Source: Lunularia cruciata (Eukaryota; Streptophyta; Marchantiopsida; Lunulariales; Lunulariaceae). From it: a stretch of 64,000 nucleotides of DNA. The stretch is from contig OX419761.1 in NCBI GenBank assembly GCA_948567375.1, positions 37,238,243 through 37,302,242 of the forward strand, in the 5' to 3' direction. Position 1 is the first letter of the stretch. Every line of letters begins with the position of its first letter. The translations under genes were made by a program, and so were the position numbers. Positions 1-13,700 of this stretch are shown here, piece after piece. The notes under the pieces are model-generated. The model searched no databases, had not been told where the DNA came from, and was given only the letters and a program-made list of their open reading frames with translations.

Positions 1-760
1 TAGTGTTCTAGAATTATGTGATGTAACTTCTTACAAAGCCAGTTTGATTGAACTCTGCCAACCTATCCCATGCAGCTCGTATGACATTTATAGCTTGGAA
101 CCAACTAATTATTACAATCTTGAATTCTGCCCATGTCAAGATTGGTGCAACAATTTGTTGTTCAGCTTGCTCTTACTCGGAATCTCCACCATAGCTTTGC
201 TTCTCCATCCAATTGGCTAGAAGCTAAGAGAATCTATTTTTGCTCATCTTGCAGATTGGTAGCTTCAAAATAACATTCACAATCAAACACAAAATTCTCC
301 ACTGCACTCGAGAGATTCTTGCCTTCAAATACCTTGGGTTTAGAGAATCTGATTTGATCTTCTCTTTCTCAAATTGGTACTCTCTTTATGTGCTCTTGTT
401 GTCAAAGATCTCGTTCATCCAACAATAGAGTAAGGTGCTCAGTTTGTTGTTGCATAGCAAGGATAACAGTGTGCATTGCCGCCATGGTTGCTACTCTATC
501 ATGCCACCCCTAATCTATCTGATTTATTAACACATAGAAGCAACACGTCCACTGTTCTCCATAGGTTACAACCGGAAGCACCAAGGGTTCCTCAAATATG
601 GTGATCATATGCAGAAAATCTTTTCCAAAGTGTGAGATGATGAATTGTGTGAAACGATGCTTGGATTGTACTTGGACGCAAAAATCCCAATGGTTTGGTG
701 GAAGTGGATTTGGTGTTCCATAAATTCCACACATCCCATTCATGCTTTGATACCAATATA
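1..760 (-). mobile_element. Ty1/copia-type LTR retrotransposon, internal region (partial, runs off left edge)
   Basis: On the minus strand, positions 756-744 read TTGGTATCAAAGC, one base from the usual plant copia primer-binding site TTGGTATCAGAGC, complementary to initiator tRNA-Met. LTR-like DNA with a TATA box lies just upstream (higher coordinates). A minus-strand frame open from about 747 to 510 follows the site, where gag would begin, but I see no recognisable gag motif and no protease, integrase or reverse transcriptase before the window edge. The internal part is therefore either truncated by the window or degenerate. Confidence 0.6.
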
Positions 761-1240
761 AAAGATCAAGACCGAGGAGAGAAATAGGAGAATGGAGATT
801 CACATTGGGACAATTGAATGTGAGAAAACTCAGAATGCCTAGCATGAGCTTTGGCTTTGGTATTTATAGCATACAAGACACTTGTGAAGCTTCTCAAGAA
901 GCTTCCTTGAGTTGCTTTCTTAGAGTGCAAGCAAAGTTATCCAAGAAATTTCTTAAAAAATTTATTTCTAGAAACCGTATACTTGGCATGCAAGCTAAGC
1001 TAGTTGGAAGCTTCCTTCTTGAAGCTACCTGCTTGGGGTGCAAGTTAAGCTAGTCAGGAAGCTTCCCCAAAAAATTTCCTAGATGCTTCTGGAATATTTT
1101 GTACTAATTTGGCTTATTCTCTATTTAGTTAGCCTTACTAACTACGTTGCTAAATTCCATATTGTTACAAGAGCAATCACTCTTGGTAATATTTCTTTGG
1201 ATACTCCACTAGTTTGTAAACCTTCCAACTTGCATAACCC
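757..1240 (-). repeat. Copia 5' LTR with TATA box and heat-shock-element-like cluster
   Basis: Read on the minus strand, this segment ends next to the primer-binding site at 756, has a TATA box (CTATAAATA, near 869-861), and upstream of it carries eight perfect GAAnnTTC or TTCnnGAA modules at 886-893, 898-905, 945-952, 966-973, 1007-1014, 1016-1023, 1058-1065 and 1087-1094. These are the building blocks of plant heat shock elements. The outer LTR boundary was not found; 1240 is where the next repeat begins. The element orientation and the TATA position agree with each other. Confidence 0.5.
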
Positions 1241-1241
1241 A

Positions 1242-1480
1242 AATATTTTAGGTGTGATAGAAAAAATGCCACATCACTACTATTGGAACCTAGCCCCATT
1301 TTACCTCTTTTGTCTCTCCCTTGTAAGTCTTGATGGGGTCCTCCCACCCTTAAGATATTTTAGGTGTGATAGAAAAGAGGTCTCACATTGCTACTATTGG
1401 GACCTAGCCCCAATTTACCTCTTTTGTCTCTCCCTTTGTAAGTCTTGATGGGGTCCTCCCATCCTTCATGTTGGCGCCAT
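1242..1480 (+). mobile_element. Two tandem copies of a short retroposon (family A)
   Basis: Two related units, about 1242-1350 and 1354-1480, each start near ATATTTTAGGTGTGATAG and continue through TAGCCCCA, a TTTGTCTCTCCCTT tract and a GATGGGGTCCTCCCA hairpin-like motif. The same family recurs at 46731, 49464, 49670, 55993, 57282 and 59370. Copy two ends near CATCCTTCATG and lacks the usual CGCGGTCGCC terminus; copy one stops at the start of copy two. No flanking duplication is visible here, so these are older or rearranged copies. Confidence 0.6.
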
Positions 1481-2052
1481 TTTCTTGCTTTGAACTTTTT
1501 TACATGGAAGGCGGACTTTTCCATTTATTGGGTGAGGCACCAATGTAAGTAAAGATAAAACATAAGGACAGTAGCAGAACTAATCACACGTCACACAGTC
1601 TAAATTTCAAATTAAAGCTTTGGTGCTTACGAAGATCAACGGTTCAATTTAGTCCGAGGAACTAGGAACCCTTTCGGCCGTAGATCCCACATGCTCAACG
1701 AATCCAGGGTGCCGGGAAGGTCCACAAGGTCAGGAGAAGACGGGACCCAGCGAAATGTGCACGAGTCTCTTCTCCTGCGGCTCTTCCTGACATCAAGGTG
1801 CAGATCCAGGTGCTCCATGCTCACAATTCACTGTTTGAGGTCTGCCTGAGGCGATCCCAATTCGAATTCAATTACATCAGTTTCCGAAGATTCCTGCCAG
1901 CAAAGGATCAAATTGTCTACATTTGGGTCGGCTCCGTTTCGATCGTCGGTTTGCTCCTCCTCTGCCGAGCTGCTAATGAGTGCAGTTGGCGTTTTCTAGA
2001 GCAATTGGAGTGGAGGTTTGTGTCGGAATTGGATTTCTGTCAATTGTCAGAA

Positions 2053-2304
2053 ATGGCTGCATATACTCGGCCGGTGTTGGGGACTGTGCAGCTTCGAGCG
2101 CGTTTCTGTAAGCGCACTGTGAGGCGCGACAGAATACGGAATCCGCCTGCCGATCAGCGGGCACAGCGGGAGGTTCAGTGGGAGGCATGGCAAATTGCTT
2201 TGTTGGAGGATATTACTGAATTGCAGGCGGTCATTGCCGAGTTGAGGAGAGTCTGCGCCCGAATGGCGAGAATTACCGGGGCAGGGCATAACAATCAGAG
2301 ATGA
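2053..2304 (+). CDS. Hypothetical small protein, 83 residues
   Basis: An ATG frame of 83 codons, rich in Arg, Gln, Ala and Glu, with a C-terminal half (from about residue 40) that looks like one amphipathic helix and could form a coiled coil. It starts just after a CAG that could be an acceptor, so it may be an exon of something larger. I recognise no family. Composition is GC-richer than its surroundings. It could be a chance ORF or part of a decayed transposon gene. Confidence 0.2.
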   Translation: MAAYTRPVLGTVQLRARFCKRTVRRDRIRNPPADQRAQREVQWEAWQIALLEDITELQAVIAELRRVCARMARITGAGHNNQR

Positions 2305-5300
2305 GGAGAAGGTTTGAGAGGAGACGGAGACCGGAATTCTAGGTTTGAATTGCGGTTTGACCTATGAACACTTCGAATTCCCGATGGAGAGACTAATTCC
2401 ATTGAGTGAGTATTGTAGGCCTCCACCTTTCAAATTGCCGCATTACGGGAGTTTAATGGAGCAGACCAGGTGGAGCCCGTCGGATGGGAACTGCAATGGT
2501 CTAGGTTTACAGATGATATTTCTCCAAGGTTACGGAAGTGAAAGGAGGCGGAGATGCAGTATAGTTTTCGGGAATTCAGGTTTGGATGATAAAGGGTCAG
2601 GGCTTCTGGCCTTTGGTTCATTCCTTGATCTAACCTGAAATGTGCGCACTTGCTTCACCAAATATCGTTGCTGCTGAGATTGGAGGATGATGTACAGAGG
2701 TATCCTGGGGCTGGGAGGTTGTTCTCGTAGACATTCTCGGTTCAAAATTGTATATCTGGATCCTGGTGATAGTGCGCGAAGAAGTCTCTTAGCATTTCTG
2801 CCGCTCCACTGGTTTATGGGACACTCTGAGTCCTAATTCTTGTACCTGGCCTTGGACTGTATGGAGGCGCTTCTGTGCTGTGCAATTGCGTTCGGAGGCA
2901 GTTTACAGCCAAATTTTTTGTATCTGGTTTCGGACGAAAATTTCTGAGGTGTTTAGCGGCGAATCAGCTGTAATTTTAAAGTCTCTGGAACCATTTGTGT
3001 ATATGGTGTTGGAGATAATGGTCAGAGGCTTCTCTGTCACGAACCTTGATCCTCGAGATAACAGTCCACAATCTTTCGAAACAGTACAGTACAGTACATA
3101 TAGGCTATGAGAATCCGCCAAATTTCCTCTTACAATGGTGTGAGGAAAGTGCCTTCTGGCACTGTCTTGATCCGATTTGGGGGGAGGGTCTCCAGTGACC
3201 AGGCTCACTAAGAAAGTGAGCTATCAGCTCCTACGGAAGCTCTATTTGATACATTCTATCTAGGAACTGTCAATTTGTTAGTGGAGATAGCTGTATATTG
3301 CCTTCTCTTGTGCTGGTCCTGTCTTCAAAGCTTGGCCAAATTGTATTACGTACATTGATGCACATATTATTTTTCTGCTTGAACCAGGGATGAGCATGGC
3401 ACTTATGTGAAGGGTGGCTGACAACAACCTGACTTCTGTATCTGATAGATTGTCTTTGACGCCAGGTGAGGATTAGGGGATGCTTGTTTAGTCTATCCAT
3501 GCAAAACCTTGCCTCTTGATCAAATCTGAAATTGGTCAAAGGGAAATAGAATCTAGATTAAATATGGTGTGTGCTAGAAAATTTGGATCACCAGTTCTGT
3601 TTCTGATGTCATTGTCCCCGGTAAGGTGGGTGTTCAAAAATGCTGAGAAGAATATCTCGACCATATGAGCTGGCCATTTGAACAGTCGTTTGAGTGAGAG
3701 GGGGTAATCGGGTCTTGAGCCGCGAACCGTGCCGGACTACATGATCGAGTTGTTAGTGATTTGAAAGTGGATCATACCGAAGATTTGACCAGGACCTGGT
3801 TTGGCTGGATCCTCAACGGAGTGTAATGGGCACAACACATTTGTTTGCCACCATCTTGCAGCTTTTGAACGGAGGTAGAAGCCCATTCAGGTACCACCTG
3901 GATGGGGTGAATGGTCAACGTAGTCCAATTCGGCCGACCCCTCCATTCTCCATCGTTTCAACTTGTTCTCGATATTGTAATAGTTGAAGGAGAACTTAAC
4001 ATATCCTTGTCGTAGGTTTGCTCCTTAGGCTTCAGAAGAACTTCCTGTCGACCACCTTGTAGTGATTATGTTGTTCTAACTGACTTCTAATTTTTCGGTT
4101 GGCTTGTGTACAGCGCTTCATGTGCTGTTTTAAAATATTTTGGAGGAATTTTGTAGCCTCTGACTGGTGGTCCTGTAAGAGGAGAGATTGTAGCATTTGT
4201 TGCCTTTGGAGCATTGTTTACGCTCAGTCTCCTCTTGCCCTCGTACATTGAGCACTGAATTAAACATCGCAGTACATGTCATTTGGTTTTTCTGCAGCGG
4301 TCGTGAAGACCTGCTCCTTTTCCTGCGGAAGATGGAGGTGACCTCCCTCCTATTACTTTAGTTTCAGTTTTTCCTGGCCGTGGATGTTGACACGACATAT
4401 TTGGTTTGCCTTGTTTGTTCCACTTAGTGTCTCCACAGGTTGATAGTGGACTTACAGCGAGTCTTTTCTTCCCAACTAAACCAGTTTTTTGTGCAACCAC
4501 AGACTTCCTTTATCAAGATTCACACCCGGTTCAGTGAAAGCGATACTCCTGTAATGGGAACCATTTCGCTCCTCCTTGAGCCGAAAGGTCTACGTAGAGA
4601 ACAGGGGAATCTTCACAGATACTTCATTAGCTTCTAGGATATATAGTTTCCCAGTATGTCAACGACAAAGTAATTTATGACGTCTCTTTGGGTGAAAAGT
4701 AGGGATATGTCCAGAAACCTTGTCGAAGCATGATGAACCTGCATGCGTCCATTAGACTTGGTAACATGTGTACATACGTATTGAAGGTGTCCATGGTGAG
4801 GCAGTAAACAAACTCTTTAAGGTAAATGTACCATTGGAGAAAGCTCTCATGGACGTTGTGGTCGAAGGTCGATGTAGTAGCAAGGATCACCAGCATCTTA
4901 GTTTAATCTGTTGACAGTGCATATATCAAGCTTCTTTCTAGGTAAGGAATTCTGCGTTTTAGGCAGCAGACACAGTGGCTGTTGACGGCCGTTGGGAGGC
5001 CTTTATCTCGAATTAACGTCTCCAGCCCTCTGCAGATTAACATGGGACATCGACAGCAAACCGCAAAATAGGTTTCTCTGTCATAAAGAGCTCGGAATGT
5101 CTGATATTGTCCTCTTTTGCAGATCAGTTCCTTCCACCGAACTAGTCCCCGTTCTAACCATGGTTGAATCCAATTCTATATTTGATTAAACTCCATAACA
5201 GTTTCATATTGCAAATGTCAATCAATCATTTAAAGATTTCAGAATATCATATGTAGCTTGTTTACATGCCTTCGAGATAGAGGAGATTTGATTGTATTGA

Positions 5301-5319
5301 AGAAATTCAGAGTCTTCTA

Positions 5320-5346
5320 TGGGAGACTACTCGTAGTAGTCTCCCA
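5320..5346. repeat. Perfect inverted repeat, 12-bp arms
   Basis: Arms 5320-5331 (TGGGAGACTACT) and 5335-5346 are exact reverse complements around a 3-base loop. A second, imperfect pair follows (GCGAGTAT near 5358 and ATACTCGC near 5399). No gene is next to it. Confidence 0.7.
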
Positions 5347-6866
5347 CGTATTGGTTGCGAGTATCAATAAAGGCTATGAAGGCATTCGCAACACTCAATA
5401 CTCGCGTTCAATGGTACTACATTGTGGAACCTGGAACACCTGCCGAACATATTCTGTGAAGAAGAAATACCTTCGCTTTAATTATGAGTACCAGCACATT
5501 GTGGTGTTGGAGCAAGGACGGCGAAATCTGCAGCAATTGGTATTCTTGCTACCCAGTGTATGGCATTTGCAACTTCAGACGATTTGATGTCCAAAGCTTG
5601 GACACTCCGGATCCGCACAGCTTCCTGTGTTACCATCAGAGCGCGTTACGTGCAGGACCGTGATGCGCAGTTACAGTCTCATGTTTCTCAAGATTTCCCC
5701 GATAAATATAGCGCAAAGTAGGTCCATAGGCGACGAAGTCCCCTCTGCACATGCTGATGTGACAGCAGTAAAGAATCTCAAGGCTCTATATCCAGTAGAA
5801 TCAAATGTAGTTGCGCTAGATCCTTGGACCGATCTCGCTACATCTCCTCACCATGGATATGTAGGGCATCACGTATATGGTCCTCAGCTGCAACATAAAG
5901 AAGTTGACCTTACTTCGTCCACCTCTCCCGTAGTTTCAAGCAGGTTCAATCAGTTTATTTCATTAGTCTTGCTATTAATTGGGATCGAGAGATCCAAAGA
6001 GAGTTTAGAAGTCCTCCCAATGAGAATCAGCAGTCCCTTCTCTCCTAAGTATCACCTTTTTATCAAACTCAGACCAATACGGTAGCAATGTAGAAGGCGT
6101 TGAGGTTGTTGAGGGAGCCTGAGCAAGGTGCAAGATATGCGAGAAAGATCGTGCAGAGGTACATAAAATGCTAGCTGGTTGTCACCACTCGTGTCATCAG
6201 GGTCAGACCTTGCACATTTACTAGAATTTTCTACGAGATCATAGAGTTACAGATGTTTGGTTACTGAAATCAATAAAAACTTCTCATCAAGACTAGAAAG
6301 CGGTGATTCAATATTTGACATGTATGATTATTCTTTGGATGTCACTCTCCTTACAGCAAAAAGGTGTTCGAAGGAAATTCTCTAGCATAGTTATACATGA
6401 TCATGTGAATGTACGTGCAGGGTTAGGCACCTTCTCATGTTAAAAGTTAGTGATAATTATCAAGCATAATTATTACCGTGACAGATCCATACTTCAAACA
6501 ATGAGAACTCTGCCTGACGACTTCTTGGAAGTTGATAGACGTTAGAAAGCCCCGTTGGTTCGCACTTCGCTTGGTTGCTGACAATTACGAGTATCCGTAC
6601 AATTCTGCTTTTGTCGATAACTTTGCCAATACACACGATCGATCCTCGACATGCCTCTCTTGGCACCGTCACGGTGGCTTCTGTGCCCTCCAGCAACATA
6701 GACTTCAATGACTTGGTAGATAGATGATTCAACTTTAAGTGCAGGGATACGGTACATGATTTTTGCTTCAGATCTTCGGACGATGGTATTGGGCCGCAGG
6801 CTTAGAAACCTGCTTTAAACGCGTACATGCTTCTAATCATTTCTCTTAAGGAATGGTTTGGCAATT

Positions 6867-9800
6867 CTATAGAAGTTTCAATAACCGAGCCAAAGTAACT
6901 GAACCTGGCCCATACCCGTCAAGCGCTGCTCTGGCTGCTGGAAACTCGGCTCTTATTGTCAAACTGCGGGCAAGCATAATATCAACATATCAGGGATACA
7001 CGGTAACGTCTTGATTTGGCAAGAAGTAAAGCTTAAAATGTGATAAAAGCTCCAGAACTTCATGCACAACACAATATAACTGAGACTGACCTGCTTCGCA
7101 CGACAACACACGGCATCCCAATTTTTTGCGCAGCTTGAGACCCTTGATACCCACTCGCCAACAGTATACAACGGTCAACACCCCGCTCTGCAACTTCAGC
7201 TCCTGCTCTAAGGGCTGCAATAGCCTTCTTTGATCTGCAGTTTAGTCATGGAGAAGAGATCAGCAAAATGATTATCAGGACTTGAACAGAATACCGTCCA
7301 TCAAATCTTCATACATCCAGGGTTGCCATATGCATTCAGTTCGCTTGTCCATATGCATTCCGTGACTATGAACCCAAGTTCAAACAAGAGTTTCTGGTAT
7401 GCAACTAAGCTGTGTAGCAGCTCCAGGTCAAGTAACCAACAAATTTAAACATTTAAACAACGGGCTAAATGCACAGTGAAACAAACCGACAGCAAAATTT
7501 ACAGTACTACGTTCCCTATGCTTCACCAATACCAAGTCTCTCACAATCGCTGAAAATTGACACCATATTTCTTCAGAAATAATGATAAATTCGTGAAGTG
7601 GGCATTGAGGACTGTGAAGACTCACACTTGGACGAAGCTTGTATCCACTTCAACACTCAGCTTCAACATAGACGCCACTTCTTCAGCTACCCTTTGCTTT
7701 TCTGATGCAACTGTTGAGACATACATAGTACCTTGAAATGTTCATAAATTGAATCCAGGAGTACATCCATCCATCCTCCATTCCAGGTCAAGACACTGCT
7801 GCTTCCAACATACCCGAACAACCACTACGAAAGAGAAGCAGAACAAGAGGACGCCTACCAGCTCTTGAAACAGCTGCAGCCAGCTGCTCATCAGCACCAG
7901 ACGAGAATCCTTCTCCAAGTACCAGCTGACCATAAAAACTGTTTTCTACCTCAGCTTCACCTACGATACTGATCCTGCTTGCACGTTCCGTCCCGAGCCC
8001 CTCAACAATCAATCTGCAGCACCATCACTAATTAATTAAGATTCTATCACAACAAAAATCCTAAAGCAAGTCAAAGTTGACTGCAATGAAAAATGTGACG
8101 ATTTAGTCAAACAAGCTCGTCGCTGCTAAAAGAAAAGGCTCATACGTCCTACGCTTAAGCTGCTAAGATTTTGCTGATTGACAGGCTATACATTGATAGC
8201 TGAACCATGACATACAAATAGGGTATGCAAATGGCTGTCGCAGTTACATTCTCTCTTTATCAATAAAAGCAGGAAGCTTGAGGTAGTTAATACACAAACC
8301 TGGCAAGCTCTTCTCCTTCCTTGTAATATGCGGAAATGACTACCAAAGGAACGCCTGCTTCTAAAACATCATCAACAAATCTGCAAGTTTATAGGCAAGT
8401 TTAATCAGATGAAGGCTAGAATAAAACTCAGAATAATTTACTGCGGAGATAATAATGCTTTTGAAGGTTCAACTCAATCAGTCCGCCTAATTGAATCTCT
8501 TGTTGAGGCTCCCTACTCCCCCGTTGAGAGAGATCACCACTTCTCTCGAGTAATTGATATGGGCGAAAAAAGAGGGTAACCAAGAACATTGATTATATCC
8601 TGACATTAGAAGACAGGTACAAAATCTTCACATCCCAACATGGGGGACAAGGAAATACCGACCGCATGACCATTAGACTTATGCAAGAGCTCAAGGATTC
8701 ACTTACTGCTCCACGCCAGGTCTCAGTGGAATACTTCCCGATGAAGCAAGACTTCCAAGAGCCCTCCTCTTCACAAACAAGCCAGAGAAGTACGTGTAAG
8801 ATGATGGTGTCATGTCACTAAATGTTGAGCCAATGGCGGCTTCGATTAACGATAGCAACTGATACAAGGTCAAACATTCCCAGCATGCGACAATCAAGAT
8901 TAGTCTGATGAACTTCAGAACTTTAGGCTCTGCATATAATCCTCAAAAAGCGAGCAAGCTCCCGTCTACCTTCGCTTCCATAACCTTCTTCACAAAAAGT
9001 TCTTGTTCATTCGTTGGTAATGCAGCCGGCCAGCCAATCTGTGGACAAACAGACCAGAGAGTGAGCATATGCAGACCAAAAATCCTGTATTACATCCGAA
9101 CATTTTGGGATTTCAAATCGGTTTGTTCCAAACACATGGAAGAAAGCAATGACAAGCCCAGACCGAGCTACTGGAATTTTCAAACCGAATCGCTGGCAGG
9201 AGGGCATCAGATGCGGAGATTAAATCTTTGGTCATTAGTACTCAGTAAAGGCAGTGAATGATTAGCAAAGACTCAAAAGCCGATGGAAAAGTTACTAGTA
9301 GGTACTAGGACTACGTATGATTACAAACAGCTTGAGTTGAAGGTAGAAGACCCATATTTATCTCGCGTATTTCATAGTTGAAGGAAGGAAAGAGGATCAG
9401 GTGTACGTACTCTAGAAAAAAATGTAGCCAACATTTTATCTTCAACACCACCTGCAGCCCTGCACAATAAAACTTATTAGCATATCATCCTGCTTTAGGT
9501 CCTGACAATAATATAAGTACTTAAACCGATGCAAACTAGGAAATCAAGAACAATGTCAGTAAAGAAGGGAACCTCATCAGATCGGCGTACACTGCGTCAG
9601 TCCATTGAGCACAGTCCAACCCCATATCTTGAAAAGCTGGACCATAAACATATCCAAATAAGATCAGTAGGCAGATCAGTAGGCCCACCTTCGTGAGAAC
9701 ATTGCTTTTGAAGTATCTCCACAAAAAGGTTCCTACAATTATTCCATATGACCTACACATCTCTAGGTCTTTGAACGTCCAATTCTCAGATTGGACGTTC

Positions 9801-10728
9801 AATGTGAACAGTGACAATTACGCTCCAGCAGATTCGAAATTTGGACTCACCTACATTGAACGCTTGGCGGTTGCCAAATCGGTGCACATCAGCTAGTACC
9901 CTGCGCAACATGTGATAGTTTAGAACAGCTGCACGAAAATTATTTGTTCCAGAAACACGAGATCAAGTTGATCTGTTGACAAATATGTCTGCATACGGAA
10001 ATAACAGCTAAACAGAAGAAAATCGTGTTGAAATTATAGGGTGATTCTGCAACGTTCACAAGAACAGCTCATTGAGAGTCGAATGGTCTTCCGCCTCCAG
10101 TACTTTCAATCAAAGTTGAATGTATTCAAAGAGATTCTGTGGTAGAACATACACTAGAAAATGTACTATGCAATTCATTAAGTAATTTAAAGACATCTGG
10201 GGATTTCTAACAAACGCACAACTCATCACCTGTAAAGAACTAAAAAACCGGCGCAAGTCTGATTTGTTAAAATGTCTAGAGTACCGTCCTGATTCCTGAT
10301 TGCTGATTCCTAAACTAATCCAATTGCTCTTGTTTCCGGTTCTTGAAGACAACGCAAAATTCACACTACACCCGAAGAAGATATTTGCTGACCACACGCG
10401 ACAATGCGGGCGAACCTCGCATTTTATAAGCAGAAGAGTACCCATCAATTTCCAACAGAACAGCAGCAATCGCTTGACTTCCCGGCCTGGTATCGGACTC
10501 AAAAGCCGCCCTTGCCACACCCAGTTTCGTTGTCTCTTCCAATCTCCTCACATCCCCAACCTTCCTTGTAAGATTCTGAACTCTATCGACCTTCCACCTC
10601 CTCGACCTTAAACTTGTAGGCACCAAGGCTCGCCCCACCACCACACCACTGGTACTCTGCTGGCTCAAATTCCCCAGACTTATTACCGCGGATTGGGCTG
10701 AAAGCGGGCCGATTACGGCCCTCTCCAT
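6867..10728 (-). CDS. HAD-superfamily (CbbY-like) protein, probably chloroplast, 380 aa, 11 exons
   Basis: Exons in coding order: 10728-10442, 9900-9851, 9636-9573, 9459-9411, 9038-8970, 8768-8707, 8380-8300, 8013-7859, 7710-7626, 7234-7091, 6963-6867; all introns are GT-AG and all phases match, giving 1143 nt. Residues 1 to about 85 are rich in Ser, Arg and Val and look like a transit peptide. A HAD core follows: motif I region LLEIDGVLAD (91-100), motif II VVISAY (Ser210), and a motif IV region around 324-336 ending in GMP. From memory it matches the family of Arabidopsis At5g45170 in length and in blocks such as LRAGAE and LPLRPGV-like. The motif I nucleophile is Glu93, not Asp, and no acidic pair is seen in motif IV, so hydrolase activity is doubtful. 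The start is the only ATG before the transit-like region. Confidence 0.85.
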
Positions 10729-13700
10729 TCTGCAAATTCCTAAGCGCTACTCACTTTCCACACCGAACGACCAAATATCCGTAAAACCTTCCTGCTCTGT
10801 TCCTAATCACAAATTCCACTTACTACAGCAGAACAACAGTTACAAACTCAATCTCTCAGCTCCAATTCGACGTTCAAGAACGGTACAAACGAGTCTTGCT
10901 GCTCATCTCCGCAGAGTTTGAAGGATGAATATCCTGCAGAATTCTCTCGTTAGACTGAGCACCCGTTACAGTGTGACTGTCAAAATACTTCCACGACTGT
11001 CCCGCAGGGCTGCTGCCTGCACAGTTGGATGATTAGAAACAATTCTTCGTACACTGAATTGAGTCCATATCTGCTGGAACAAATCTGAAAGAATATGAAA
11101 GCCACCACCTCTCCTTCTTCAGTCTGCATCCGGGGAGGGCCCAGGTCCACAAATATAGGATTGCGTGCTGCGCGTGCTAACGATACCGGGTGGAGGCTCA
11201 CACCTGGACAAAGTTTTGTGCGGACATTTGTGCTTACGTGGGAGAGACATGCACTTTCCACTGGTCTTTCTTGCTTCCTTGGCTGCTCGATTCTTCTCTG
11301 CAGCTTCTGCCTCGTGAAGTCAATGAGAACAACATTCAGCTTTCCGTGACCGCATTGACCAAAAGTCTTATTCTACGTAACTGTACTGGAAGGAATCATT
11401 TCTGCTTAGTGACCATGGATCCAGGCTCCGATGTTGTAGCATGACTTCTTGGGTCTTGGGTTTTGTGTCTTATCCCCCCCTTAATACCAAGGCTTTCTGA
11501 AATTTGGAAGTCGCTAACTCGCCGTGAATATATACCCTCACGATATTGCATATTAAACTGCAAGAATCGTTTGGATAATTTGGTCTAGAACATGTTGTTC
11601 CATCGCAGCTAGCAGTTTGGATTATGGGATGCTCTGGCGACTTCGTTTCTGTTGCCTTTTGGGTCTCGCGTCCTGAACCTCCTAGAGGTCCGGGAACTGC
11701 ACGTTGAGATCATCACAATGACCTAGAACAGGCCCCTGGTAAGTATTGTCAAGCCAAAGTCTGCATCTAGTTGGCATTTGGACCGTTCTGAACCATAGTA
11801 TCATGTCAGCTACTTCGTAGAGCACCCTGTGAAGAGTGGCAACTCCAATGCAATTCGGAGGCTAATGTGTAAACAGGCGGGAGAAGTGCTGTCGATTCAG
11901 ACTGGACGAGAAGTGTTGAAAACTCAGGGTGGGCCTGCCTGTCCTGGTAGGCTGTCGTACTTGTGGTTCTGAACGAATCCTTGATGCTCGTTGTAAACGA
12001 AGTGACAAACTAAGAGATGTGACCAAGAAAGATGGAGCGAGTCCCTATATACTCAGGCATGCAATCTTATTGATATATTTTCCTAATCAGACTGCTGTAC
12101 ACGAGTTTCCATTGGTTGACTCAACAGCAACCGCTTGAATTTTGCTCAGGTTATTACACTGGCTGCTGGACAATGCCCGACGTTGTAGGATGAAGTGAAT
12201 TTCTACAGCAGATTGTACACACAGGGAACCTCTTTGTCGATGATCCTAGGAAGAAGAAGGATCGATCTCCAATTTCCTGCATATACGGTGCTGAAGAATA
12301 ACTCGACTCTCGTCAAAGAATCTATGTTGCCTGGCTTGACCCGACTATTGGGCTCCGGAGTTCTTAATCCAGCGAAACATTTGGGATTGGATGCACAACA
12401 GCATGTGTGATTCTGCTTAAGGCCACCACTGGGTGTAAATTTGTGGGCTTGGTGAAACCAAAAGTCCGATCGAGCAAACTGGCCACACAACATGGGTAAT
12501 CTGATTTCGATACTGAGTATTTTAGGAATGAAGTTTAAACTCGAAGTGAACAGGATAACATTACGACATGGCTGCAATAAAAAAGAGATAGCATGCACAT
12601 CCTAAAATCGGTTTTGTCCATATTTAAAATGTCTGCAGACTACAGTGATTTCAGCAACTCCTCAAATGCAGTGCAGTCCTTTCAAGGGATTCTAATTCTG
12701 TTTAGTGTACCACCTAAAGGTGATTTAGAAATTGAATCTCAAGGTCCAGACTTCCCTCTATACCACGCACTGGCTTGCATTCTCATCATCAGATAGTCGC
12801 CCCAGCTTCCTCTGGGAGTGCTGACCCTGACGGCGTTTGTCGTACAGTATTGGAGCACTGACAAGGGTATGCCAGGGTTTAAAACAAATTTGACGTGCTC
12901 GAGGACCTTTCAGCTAGTTCTTCTGTAACCTCTCCACCCGGTGGATCCGCTCCAACAGCTTATTTCATCAGGATAAATAATCTCCACCCAGGGCAAAGAA
13001 CATAAAAAATCAATACTGAGTGACCCATTTTTAGCGGACCAGTTCGAGAGTAGAAAACTCAGCTGTAGCTCTCACGGGTTGAGCTCTATGCTAGGACTGC
13101 TACTATAAACCGAAGTCACACGGAGTTTGAACTGGAAACACGGGTTGCTCGCTTGCGAATGACTGAGGTAAATTTAAGAGTGTAAGAGAACTAAAGCTGT
13201 TGGGGAGTACCAGGTATCAGGGGCGAACCGATGGATTGAGTCGGAGAATGTGCAAATCCTATCATCGACGAGTGAACGGTCCTAACACCAATAAGTCAAA
13301 GGTTTTATGAAGTGGACTCTGCTTCGACCTCTGAAAAGATCTTACCCATGGTTTCTTATCAGTGGTTCCAACATGGTGGACCCAACATGACCTCATGCGG
13401 AGGGACACCCTCCGTGTGGCTGAAAATTCGATCTGATCAGGTTAGCAAGTTTTCCTTGTGGTTATTTAACCCAAAGCGTGCACTCTGATGTAACAGAGCT
13501 GACTTGATGCTCAGGTTGTTTTCAAACTATAAATTGCACTCGAATAGTTATTCTAACCACCCTTGACCAGACTCGGTATATCAAAATATTTTGCAGAATG
13601 TGAGTGCGACTTCCAACGGCAGTATCACCAACCTTTCCAAGGACTGATTAGAAGCCGGAAACACGTAGAGTATGCTTTGATCCAGTGTCACCCTGGAACC

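Larger units (their letters stand above)
1500..6800. other. No defensible gene; weak ORFs only
   Basis: I found no chain of exons with matching phases and no familiar motif on either strand. The best coding-like stretch is the 83-codon ATG frame at 2053-2304. A frame at about 2345-2638 and one at 5627-6085 are open but unrecognised. An inverted repeat lies at 5320-5346. The sequence could hold decayed transposon DNA or a diverged gene. Confidence 0.4.
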
